A DNA stretch of 5,042 nt from an uncultured Oribacterium sp. (lineage in GTDB: Bacteria; Bacillota; Clostridia; Lachnospirales; Lachnospiraceae), in assembly GCA_938030845.1 (NCBI GenBank), contig CALHIC010000015.1, positions 1 through 5,042 on the forward strand. Reading direction: 5' to 3'. The notes below the pieces were generated by a model that did not search any database, was not told the origin of the DNA, and saw only the letters and a program-made list of their open reading frames with translations. This document shows, one piece after another, positions 1 to 4,683 of this stretch (positions within the stretch are counted from its first letter, which is position 1; each line of letters begins with the position of its first letter). Position numbers and translations under genes: made by a program.

Positions 1-723
1 CGCCTCCCGGCGCGCAGCGAGCGTCTCCGTCCGGCGCGGGAACGCGGCGCGGTACTCCGGTGAGAGATAGATGAAAAACGGGATGCGCACCATGTCAAAG
101 CGGAACACATCGGGGTTGTGCGAGATCTTCAGATTCTCGCCGTGATCGGAGAAATAGACCATCGCGCGGAGGTTCAGATTCTTCTCCGCATAGCTGAAGA
201 TCTGCGAGAGAATGTAGTCCGTGTAGAGAATGCTGTTCGCGTACGACGGCGCGCTCGTCATCACCGAGTCGCCGTCGGCCGAGGCGAACTTCGCCCATTC
301 GTCCGGATAGCGGTTGTTGTAGTAGATGTGGCTGCCCATCAGATGCAGCACGATGAAGTTGTTGGCATGCGGGTCGATCCGCGTGAGGTACGGGAGCAGG
401 CTCTCGTCAAACTTTGTCGTAAAGGTGTACGAGTCATCCGTCCACTCCGCCACATCCGCCGTCTTTGCGACCATCGTAATCGCGCTGTCAAACTGCCCGT
501 AGCGCCCCTGGTTGCTGAACCAATACGTATTGTAGCCTGCCTTCTTCGCCAACTCTTCACTGTACGCTACACATTCTCTTTCAATCTTAGAATGGTCTAA
601 GAAGGTCTTGTAGCCCTCTGCAAAGTCCATAGCCTTCTGCAAATCCTCCGGTCTTTCCTTCGCGATATGCTGAGGCTTAAAACACAACTTCTCTTCTAAC
701 TTCTGTCCCTCTGTCTTTCCCAT
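1..723 (-). CDS. Chimeric frame: M18 aminopeptidase N-terminus joined to phosphoethanolamine transferase/sulfatase-family C-terminal part (partial)
   Basis: This is one uninterrupted frame of 241 codons from ATG at 723 to the left edge, so its 3' end is missing. Residues 1-61 resemble the N-terminus of clostridial M18 (aminopeptidase I) zinc peptidases, notably the segment FAEGYKTFL...KIERECV at 34-52. From about residue 62 it becomes a phosphoethanolamine transferase of the alkaline phosphatase/sulfatase fold: AGYNTYWFSNQG (62-73), HLMGSH (127-132), FSDHGEN with metal-ligand candidates Asp193 and His194, then His202 and RIPFFIYLS. Known enzymes of this family add phosphoethanolamine to lipid A or core sugars and carry about five N-terminal membrane helices plus a nucleophilic Thr upstream of the AGY motif. 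Both are absent here, and so are the M18 metal-binding residues, so the product as written should be inactive as either enzyme. GC is 58% before base 540 and 45% in 541-720. Family calls are by recognition; the chimera is more likely an artefact than a gene. Confidence 0.75.
   Translation of the reverse strand, partial: MGKTEGQKLEEKLCFKPQHIAKERPEDLQKAMDFAEGYKTFLDHSKIERECVAYSEELAKKAGYNTYWFSNQGRYGQFDSAITMVAKTADVAEWTDDSYTFTTKFDESLLPYLTRIDPHANNFIVLHLMGSHIYYNNRYPDEWAKFASADGDSVMTSAPSYANSILYTDYILSQIFSYAEKNLNLRAMVYFSDHGENLKISHNPDVFRFDMVRIPFFIYLSPEYRAAFPRRTETLAARREA
532..546 (-). other. Fusion junction between two unrelated coding segments
   Basis: The codons for Lys60-Lys61-Ala62-Gly63-Tyr64 lie here. 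An M18 aminopeptidase helix typically ends in a similar ELAxKxGY run, and phosphoethanolamine transferases have KAGYxTYWxSNQ, so either parent could have supplied these 15 bases. Composition and codon choice change at this point: bases 1-540 are about 58% GC with many GCG, CGC, TCG and CTC codons, and 541-720 are about 45% GC with AAG, GAA, TTA and AGA codons. The exact break could be a few bases either side. Confidence 0.65.
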
Positions 724-729
724 AAAGAC

Positions 730-737
730 ACCTCCTT
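730..737 (-). promoter_or_regulatory. Strong Shine-Dalgarno site of the M18-like start
   Basis: AAGGAGGT ends six bases before ATG at 723, an almost complete match to the 16S rRNA anti-Shine-Dalgarno. This fixes the start and shows that the 5' end belongs to a genuine, well-translated gene, presumably a complete M18 aminopeptidase in the source genome. A TAGAAT -10-like hexamer lies upstream at 754-759 on the same strand but has no convincing -35 partner. Confidence 0.7.
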
Positions 738-784
738 CAATGCGTTTTTTAAGATTCTACTGTGTTCCTGTGTTGAAAATGTGA

Positions 785-811
785 AAAAAAGCGGGATTTC
801 ACCGCTTTTTT
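785..811 (-). terminator. Intrinsic terminator after lepB
   Basis: A perfect 10-bp stem pairs 785-794 with 802-811 (GCGG core flanked by A and T runs) around a 7-base loop. On the minus strand the stem is followed by a run of T (790-784). It starts 20 bases beyond the lepB stop codon, so it ends the hydrolase-DUF3783-lepB transcript. The A/T symmetry would also let it work on the plus strand, although no plus-strand gene runs into it. It also separates this operon from the M18-like gene downstream, which must therefore have its own promoter. Confidence 0.85.
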
Positions 812-830
812 ACTCTCCTGCTGTTTCGAC

Positions 831-1559
831 TTAATGGATGAATCCTGCCCGGTTTAAAGGCCAATAGCAAACATATACCTTTGCCAACATTTTCTCCCGC
901 TTTACAAACTGATTTTCTCCCCAGAAACGGGCATCCGCAGAATTGTTTCGGTTGTCTCCCATCATAAAATAGCAGCCCTCCGGCACGGTCACATCTACCT
1001 CCGGAAATTGGTTGCCATCCACAATCATGGGCTCCGGCAAATAACTTTCCGTAATGGCTTTTCCGTTAATGTATACGGTACCCACCGGCACCTTTCCGGT
1101 GGAAGACTGCACCGCAAGCTTTTTAATCATTCCGGCATCCACCTCTCCGGTCTTCTTGACTTCCACATGGTCTCCGGGCATGCCGATGACTCTCTTTACA
1201 TAGTAAATGACCTGGTTTCTCTTATCCTCCCGGCCGTCATAGGGGCAGACTCCCTTATCATTTTCCCGGTAAATCTGATGGTCGTTTCGACATTGATAGC
1301 CATACAAAAAGATAGCCACATCCCCTCTTTCCACCTGTCCGAAACGGTAATGAAGCCGGGAACCAAAAACACGGCTTCCCGCCATAATGGTATTTTCCAT
1401 GGATCCTGTAGGAATGGTGGAATTAGCAATCACATAGTTGTTCAATATAAATGCAGCAATTCCCGCCACCAAAAGAATCTTCACCCACTCAAAAAGCTCT
1501 CCCATAAAGCTTTGGGGCTTCTTCCGACTGCTCTTTTTCTTATCCTGCTCTTCCTGCAT
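831..1559 (-). CDS. lepB: Signal peptidase I (type I leader peptidase)
   Basis: This membrane serine protease of family S26 cleaves signal peptides from exported proteins on the outer face of the cytoplasmic membrane. The 242-residue product has a Lys-rich cytoplasmic N-terminus (7-14), one membrane segment (about 25-44) and the conserved boxes: PTGSMENT with nucleophile Ser53, RGDVAIF (78-84), YVKRVIGMPGD (120-130) with general base Lys122, and GDNRNNSADARFWG (201-214). One membrane span is typical of Gram-positive enzymes. Residues 86-116 form an unusual insertion with Cys90 and Cys105 between the third and fourth boxes. I chose ATG at 1559 because GGGAG lies five bases upstream; a TTG at 1583 would add eight residues but has only a weak ribosome site. 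It is the last gene of a three-gene operon and is followed by a terminator. Confidence 0.96.
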   Translation of the reverse strand: MQEEQDKKKSSRKKPQSFMGELFEWVKILLVAGIAAFILNNYVIANSTIPTGSMENTIMAGSRVFGSRLHYRFGQVERGDVAIFLYGYQCRNDHQIYRENDKGVCPYDGREDKRNQVIYYVKRVIGMPGDHVEVKKTGEVDAGMIKKLAVQSSTGKVPVGTVYINGKAITESYLPEPMIVDGNQFPEVDVTVPEGCYFMMGDNRNNSADARFWGENQFVKREKMLAKVYVCYWPLNRAGFIH

Positions 1560-1564
1560 AGCTT

Positions 1565-1569
1565 CTCCC
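1565..1569 (-). promoter_or_regulatory. Shine-Dalgarno site deciding the lepB start
   Basis: GGGAG, within AAGGGAG, sits five bases before ATG at 1559. The alternative in-frame TTG at 1583 lies upstream of this site and is preceded only by AAGAGA, so the ATG is preferred. The site lies at the edge of the tandem repeat at 1569-1644. Confidence 0.65.
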
Positions 1570-1644
1570 TTTTTCTTATTCAAGAATAGTTCTCTTGTGT
1601 TTAAGAAGACTTTTTCTTATTTAAAAATCGTTCTCTTAAGAAGG
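1569..1644. repeat. Imperfect tandem repeat across the DUF3783-lepB junction
   Basis: Copy A (1569-1609) and copy B (1610-1644) both begin with CTTTTTCTTATT and share TTCTCTT and AAGAAG blocks. Copy B lacks six bases. I count about 31 of 35 aligned bases identical. Copy B contains the DUF3783 stop codon (1636-1638) and copy A reaches the lepB ribosome binding site. The likely origin is a local duplication of the intercistronic spacer. Any effect on lepB translation is speculative. Confidence 0.7.
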
Positions 1645-1983
1645 ATTTTCCTCGTTCTGCTGCTCTTGTCTTCTTGCGGTCATATACCGGTGCTCTTCCT
1701 CCAGCTCCTTATACAGCTGCAAAAGACTCCAATCCCTATTATGCTCCGTTTCCATACATTTTAAATCCACCCGGATGCCCAGTTTCTTTAAATCCGTTAA
1801 AAATTCTCCCACCTCCTTGGGGGAAAATCCGATGAATTTCAAGAGCTCCGCGTCCTCCGGCAGACTCAGTATTTCCTCTTCCGGTGCAGACAGCAGCCGA
1901 ATCTTTCGGATGATGGCCACACCCCGGACCTTGTTTACTTTATCGACATCTTTTCGATGGATATAGAGTATTTTTTTCTCCAT
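1636..1983 (-). CDS. DUF3783 domain-containing protein
   Basis: This is a small soluble protein of 115 residues with no signal peptide or membrane segment. Residues about 47-101 match the DUF3783 pattern as I know it: LLKFIGFSPKEVGEFL, then GIRVDLKCMETEHNRDW with the conserved Lys75, Thr79, Asn82 and Trp85, then LYKELEEEHRYM. The N-terminal 45 residues look like a small alpha/beta segment, and the tail (102-115) is polar and Gln/Glu-rich. The family's function is unknown; it is common in Clostridia. ATG at 1983 has AAGGAG five bases upstream. The hydrolase stop is only 23 bases away and lepB follows, so the three genes should share one mRNA. Position between a lipase-like enzyme and a signal peptidase does not by itself reveal a role. 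Confidence 0.85.
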   Translation of the reverse strand: MEKKILYIHRKDVDKVNKVRGVAIIRKIRLLSAPEEEILSLPEDAELLKFIGFSPKEVGEFLTDLKKLGIRVDLKCMETEHNRDWSLLQLYKELEEEHRYMTARRQEQQNEENPS

Positions 1984-2006
1984 TTCCTCTCCTTCCCGGT
2001 AATTTC

Positions 2007-2930
2007 CTAGTTACGTTCTTGTCTTACCTCTTCCATAAACGCCGTCATTTCCTGTAAAAGAATCGGACGTACCTCTTCATTCAAGACTTCATGCCGTAAT
2101 TTGGGGAAAATATGAAGCTTAAGCTTGGGATTTCCCAGCTGCTTTAACATAGCATAAAGACTGGCCGGCCCCTTGCCGTATTCTCCCACCGGATCCGCAC
2201 CGCCGGAAAAAAGAAAGCAGGGAATATCCTTCAGCTTTTTGATTTCCGCATATTCGTTGACTCTTTCCAGAGCAGCCAAGAGGTCTGCATAAGCTCCCAG
2301 GGTAAAGCCCACTGCCAAAGGATCCCGGGCATTTGCCTGACTCACCTCTTCCTTAGTGCAAATCCAAGCCGATAGGCTCTTGGGATTTTGGATATGCCTG
2401 TTGAAATACTTCGCCAGAAGGATACTTTCCTTTAGCGCATCATCCTTGGCTCCCCGAAGCTTCTTTTGGACAGCAATGTAGCCCTGCACCGGAAGCAGTA
2501 CAGGGCTTCCCCCTGCCGTACCGGAAAGCAGTAAGCCCTTTAAGTCTTCCCCATAACGTGCCGCATAGTCTCTTGCCAGGAAGGAACCCATGGAATGGCC
2601 AAAGAGAAAAATCGGCAGATTCGGAAACCATTTTTTTATCTGCAAGAGGCTTCTGTGAATATCATGAATAATACTTTCCCAGCCGGAGTTGTCTCCAAAG
2701 TAGCCGGGGATATTGGCGCTCTTTCCATGTCCCTGAATATCCATTCCGCACACCACATAGCCCTGCTTCGCCATGTACTCAAAAAGATAACGATATTTTC
2801 CGATATGCCCCTGCATCCCGTGGAGAACAAAAAGAATCCCTTTCTTTTCAAGGCTTTCCTCCTGCCACAGAACATTATAAATTTTCCCAAGCCCGTTACT
2901 GGCTTCCCTTTTCCACTCTCTTCTTTCCAT
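2007..2930 (-). CDS. Alpha/beta hydrolase, monoacylglycerol lipase/lysophospholipase type
   Basis: This serine hydrolase of 307 residues belongs to the Hydrolase_4 group and probably cleaves a carboxylic ester such as a monoacylglycerol or lysophospholipid; the substrate cannot be read from the sequence. Visible features are the oxyanion-hole motif LHGMQGHIGKY (36-46), MDIQGHGKS (63-71), the nucleophile elbow GHSMG with Ser113, the acid Asp246 in FSGGADPVGEYGKG, and His280 in KLRHEVLNE. The triad is complete and the spacing is normal. The lid region is about 140-225. No signal peptide is seen, so it is cytoplasmic. The start is ATG at 2930, with AAGGAG four bases upstream. It is the first gene of the minus-strand operon, with a promoter at 2995-3024. 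Confidence 0.92.
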   Translation of the reverse strand: MERREWKREASNGLGKIYNVLWQEESLEKKGILFVLHGMQGHIGKYRYLFEYMAKQGYVVCGMDIQGHGKSANIPGYFGDNSGWESIIHDIHRSLLQIKKWFPNLPIFLFGHSMGSFLARDYAARYGEDLKGLLLSGTAGGSPVLLPVQGYIAVQKKLRGAKDDALKESILLAKYFNRHIQNPKSLSAWICTKEEVSQANARDPLAVGFTLGAYADLLAALERVNEYAEIKKLKDIPCFLFSGGADPVGEYGKGPASLYAMLKQLGNPKLKLHIFPKLRHEVLNEEVRPILLQEMTAFMEEVRQERN

Positions 2931-2961
2931 CCTTCTCCTTTTGCTTTCTATCGGCTTTCAC
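2896..2961 (-). CDS. Possible leader reading frame overlapping the hydrolase start
   Basis: A GTG at 2961 has a perfect AGGAGG (2972-2967) five bases upstream and opens a 21-codon frame rich in Lys and Arg (MKADRKQKEKDGKKRVEKG...), ending with TAA at 2896-2898. It is out of frame with the hydrolase and overlaps its first 35 bases. The ribosome site is better than that of the hydrolase itself. It could be a leader peptide for translational coupling or simply a chance frame. There is no conservation evidence here. Confidence 0.25.
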   Translation of the reverse strand: MKADRKQKEKDGKKRVEKGSQ

Positions 2962-2968
2962 GAAAGCC
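2953..2968 (-). promoter_or_regulatory. Inverted repeat in the hydrolase leader
   Basis: GGCTTTC and GAAAGCC are perfect 7-bp arms separated by two bases. In RNA this would be a 6-bp stem with a CGUG loop. It overlaps the AGGAGG/GTG of the possible leader frame and lies between the promoter and the hydrolase start. It could hide the upstream ribosome site or be a protein-binding operator. It is too short, and has no T tract, to be a terminator. Confidence 0.4.
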
Positions 2969-2994
2969 TCCTATCAGGATTTTCAATATCCCCC

Positions 2995-3024
2995 ATAATA
3001 TCATGCTTTCCGCAGGAGATACAA
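2995..3024 (-). promoter_or_regulatory. Predicted housekeeping-sigma promoter of the hydrolase-DUF3783-lepB operon
   Basis: On the minus strand TTGTAT (3024-3019) and TATTAT (3000-2995) are separated by 18 bases. A TG dinucleotide sits one base before the -10, giving an extended -10. Transcription would begin near 2988, leaving a leader of about 58 bases before the hydrolase ATG. Confidence 0.6.
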
Positions 3025-3067
3025 GAAAAGAGCATCTTATCTCTTTACAATTTTTATAATTTTTTTC

Positions 3068-3295
3068 AAAGGAAGAAAGGGGCTGTTATAAAATAAAAAA
3101 GAATAAATAAGTTTTTGCAGTACAGGTCTAGTCGGGGGCACGCTCTCGCTAACCTCGCCTCCTAGCAGTACTAACTTCAAGCATCGCCTTGCTCGCTTTC
3201 AGTAAGTACTGAGGGGCTCAGATTACCCCCTTTTAGACCTGTACTGCAAAAACTTGCACCAAAATCCGATTTTATTACTGCCCCTTTCTTCCTTT
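3068..3295. repeat. Large palindromic MITE-like element in the divergent intergenic region
   Basis: The ends are a perfect 16-bp inverted repeat (AAAGGAAGAAAGGGGC at 3068-3083 against 3280-3295). It continues as a 9-of-11 match (3084-3094 against 3269-3279), then a non-matching 13-14 base stretch, then a perfect 22-bp inner inverted repeat. The 228-bp element has no coding frame of note and sits between two divergent promoters. Its base composition, locally GC-rich inside AT-rich flanks, differs from its surroundings. Long terminal inverted repeats, small size and lack of a gene fit a miniature inverted-repeat transposable element or another dispersed palindromic repeat. The GGGGC at the inner end of the outer arms recalls IS1182-type ends, but this is only a resemblance. 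No clear target-site duplication is separable from the inverted repeat. Confidence 0.7.
3109..3255. repeat. Inner 147-bp palindromic core with perfect 22-bp arms and nested stems
   Basis: Arms at 3109-3130 and 3234-3255 are exact reverse complements. Inside them GGGGG (3134-3138) can pair with CCCCC (3226-3230). A 17-base arm pair (3166-3182 with 3195-3211, 14 of 17 matched) has CAGTACT/AGTACTG ends. CTGAG-GGG-CTCAG (3209-3221) forms a short hairpin that competes with that stem. CTCGC recurs at 3145, 3154 and 3192. The hexamer CAGTAC or its complement occurs in both arms and in the internal stem. As RNA or single-stranded DNA it would fold into a long branched structure, so it may be a structured non-coding repeat. 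Confidence 0.6.
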
Positions 3296-3327
3296 TCCCT
3301 TTCTCCCTATTCTTTTCTTATACATTG

Positions 3328-3336
3328 TGCTATATT
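3328..3336 (+). promoter_or_regulatory. Possible extended -10 promoter of the zinc-ribbon-SPFH-HAD operon
   Basis: TGC followed by TATATT forms an extended -10 element; no good -35 is present 17 bases upstream. It lies about 50 bases before the zinc-ribbon start and just outside the palindromic element, so that element could influence it. The AT-rich stretch 3331-3365 offers other weak -10 candidates. Confidence 0.4.
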
Positions 3337-3374
3337 TAAAAGGTTACATTTGTTAAATTTTTTAAGACTTATGA

Positions 3375-3381
3375 AAGGAGG
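3375..3381 (+). promoter_or_regulatory. Shine-Dalgarno site deciding the zinc-ribbon start
   Basis: AAGGAGG, followed by GTTT, lies four bases before ATG at 3386. The in-frame ATG at 3371 lies upstream of this site and has no ribosome site of its own, and starts further upstream would run into the palindromic element. Translation therefore starts at 3386. Confidence 0.75.
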
Positions 3382-3385
3382 GTTT

Positions 3386-3715
3386 ATGCTGATTTGCCCG
3401 ATATGTGATTCTACCTTAGTGAATCGTGTTTGTCCGATTTGCAAAAGGATTGTGAAGAATCCCTGGGTTTTGGATGACCGGGTATTTATTAATCGCTCCC
3501 ATTCTCTTCCGGATGATTTCTGTGAATATCATGGAAATGGGCGAAAAGTCACCTTATTAAACAAAGTGGATCACAAAGGCTCCTCGGTGATTTCTCCCAA
3601 GGTAAATCCCCTAAAACAAGCACACAATCCCAGTCAGTCTCAAATGGTGGATACGGTTATGAAGAAAACAACTCCGCCGAAACCGACATTTTCCTACAAT
3701 AAGAAGAAAGGATAG
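3386..3715 (+). CDS. Small zinc-ribbon protein of unknown function
   Basis: The 109-residue product begins MLICPICDSTLVNRVCPICKR, with two CPxC knuckles (Cys4, Cys7, Cys16, Cys19) that form a compact zinc ribbon. His39, Cys46 and His49 (in DDFCEYH) could form a second metal site or extend the first. Residues 50-109 are polar, Ser/Thr/Pro/Lys-rich and probably disordered, ending in KKK. There is no membrane segment or signal peptide. I do not recognise a named family. Five bases separate its stop from the SPFH start, and the SPFH ribosome site (AAAGGA) lies within its last codons, so the two are almost certainly co-translated. Candidate roles are a nucleic-acid or protein adaptor for the membrane partner; this is inference. 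Confidence 0.85.
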   Translation: MLICPICDSTLVNRVCPICKRIVKNPWVLDDRVFINRSHSLPDDFCEYHGNGRKVTLLNKVDHKGSSVISPKVNPLKQAHNPSQSQMVDTVMKKTTPPKPTFSYNKKKG

Positions 3716-3720
3716 AGATT

Positions 3721-4683
3721 ATGCCATTTATTATTTTTTTAATCGTTATCGTTCTGTTAGTCAGCACCACGATTCGTATCGTACCGGAGGCCTGTGCCAT
3801 GGTTGTAGAGCGTCTTGGACGTTTTCATAGCGTATGGCGTCCGGGTATTCATTTCCTGATTCCCTTTGCCGATCGTATTGCCAAGAGAATTAACTTAAAG
3901 GAGCAGGTAGCGGACTTCCCGCCCCAGCCGGTTATTACCAAGGATAATGTTACCATGCGCATTGACTCCGTTGTTTTCTTTGTGATTACCGATTCAAAGC
4001 TTTATGCCTACGGTGTGGAGAACCCCATTGCCGCCATTGAAAACTTAACCGCTACTACTCTTCGTAACATTATCGGTTCCATGGACTTGGATACCACTTT
4101 AACTTCCCGTGATGAAATCAACACCCAGATGCGTTCTCTTTTGGATGTGGCTACCGATCCTTGGGGAATCAAGGTTAACCGTGTAGAGTTAAAGAACATT
4201 CTTCCTCCTGATGCTATTCGTGAGGCCATGGAGAAGCAGATGAAGGCGGAGCGTGAGAAGAGAGAGGCTATTACTCTTGCAGAAGGTAACAAGGAAGCGG
4301 CAATCCGTACCGCACAGGGTAACAAGGAGGCAGCAATCCTGAATGCAGAAGCGGACAAGAAAAAGGTCATCCTTGCGGCGGAAGCCCAGAAGGAAAAAGA
4401 AATTCAAGAGGCTGAAGGTCGTGCTCAGGCGATTTTGAATGTGCAAAGAGCCGAGGCGGAAGGTATTCGTCTTTTGAAGGAAGCCGGTGCGGATGATGCA
4501 GTACTTCGGATTCGTAGTCTGGAAACCTTTGCCAAGGTATCTGAAGGAAAGGCTACCAAGATTATTATTCCTTCCGACATCCAGAACATGGCAGGCTTGT
4601 TAAACGGACTGAAGGAAAGCCTCAGTTCTCCCTCCTGCTCTTCCCTTTCCTCTGTTCCGGAAAACGAAAATGAGGAAGTATGA
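3721..4683 (+). CDS. SPFH/stomatin-family membrane protein (paraslipin/QmcA-like)
   Basis: This is a 320-residue prohibitin-homology protein. An N-terminal hydrophobic anchor (2-19) is followed by the SPFH domain (about 20-180), including VVERLGRFHSVWRPGIHFLIPF, then INLKEQVADFPPQPVITKDNV and ATTLRNIIGSMDLD, and ILPPDAIREAMEKQMKAEREKREA leading into a coiled coil. Residues 189-250 run as 11-residue repeats (GNKEAAI-type) rich in Ala, Glu and Lys. The segment ALQ/LRIRSLETFAKVSEGKATKIIIPSDI-like region (about 260-290) is typical of the paraslipin C-terminus, and a Ser-rich acidic tail follows. Family members oligomerise into rings or cages that organise membrane domains and modulate proteases. 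No NfeD partner is visible in the window. The gene lies between a zinc-ribbon and a HAD phosphatase gene and overlaps the latter by four bases. Confidence 0.95.
   Translation: MPFIIFLIVIVLLVSTTIRIVPEACAMVVERLGRFHSVWRPGIHFLIPFADRIAKRINLKEQVADFPPQPVITKDNVTMRIDSVVFFVITDSKLYAYGVENPIAAIENLTATTLRNIIGSMDLDTTLTSRDEINTQMRSLLDVATDPWGIKVNRVELKNILPPDAIREAMEKQMKAEREKREAITLAEGNKEAAIRTAQGNKEAAILNAEADKKKVILAAEAQKEKEIQEAEGRAQAILNVQRAEAEGIRLLKEAGADDAVLRIRSLETFAKVSEGKATKIIIPSDIQNMAGLLNGLKESLSSPSCSSLSSVPENENEEV
4285..4350 (+). repeat. 33-bp tandem repeat encoding coiled-coil hendecads
   Basis: Units 4285-4317 and 4318-4350 match at about 25 of 33 bases and encode GNKEAAIRTAQ and GNKEAAILNAE. The 11-residue period continues in protein sequence, though not in DNA, for about three more units. 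This suggests that the SPFH coiled coil grew by unit duplication. Such repeats may vary in copy number between strains. Confidence 0.7.

Noticed and set aside
118..600. Plus-strand 160-residue open frame
   Set aside because: It is antisense to the phosphoethanolamine transferase-like frame, is Arg/Val-rich as expected of a shadow in high-GC DNA, and has no recognisable motif.
1..723. A novel bifunctional peptidase-phosphoethanolamine transferase
   Set aside because: Only about 60 non-catalytic residues of the peptidase are present, the transferase nucleophile and membrane part are missing, and base composition shifts at the join, so a functional fusion is unlikely.
1560..1583. Eight-residue N-terminal extension of lepB from TTG
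   Set aside because: The TTG has only a weak ribosome site, whereas ATG at 1559 has GGGAG five bases upstream.
1008..1589. Plus-strand 193-residue open frame opposite lepB
   Set aside because: The minus strand carries all signal peptidase I boxes in order with a ribosome site and terminator. The plus-strand frame has no family resemblance.
2595..3059. Plus-strand 154-residue open frame
   Set aside because: It is mostly antisense to the hydrolase and runs through that operon's promoter and leader; no domain is recognisable.
3109..3255. tRNA or known riboswitch in the palindromic core
   Set aside because: There is no T-loop GTTCRA motif, CCA end or recognisable riboswitch core, and the inverted-repeat ends fit a mobile repeat better.
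3068..3295. The palindromic element as a simple transcription terminator or CRISPR array
   Set aside because: The flanking genes diverge from it, so no transcript needs ending there. It is one palindrome with nested stems rather than regularly spaced direct repeats and spacers.
3254..3385. N-terminal extension of the zinc-ribbon protein
   Set aside because: It would begin inside the palindromic element, skip the strong AAGGAGG at 3375-3381, and add a low-complexity Ser/Leu/Phe stretch before the CPxC motif.
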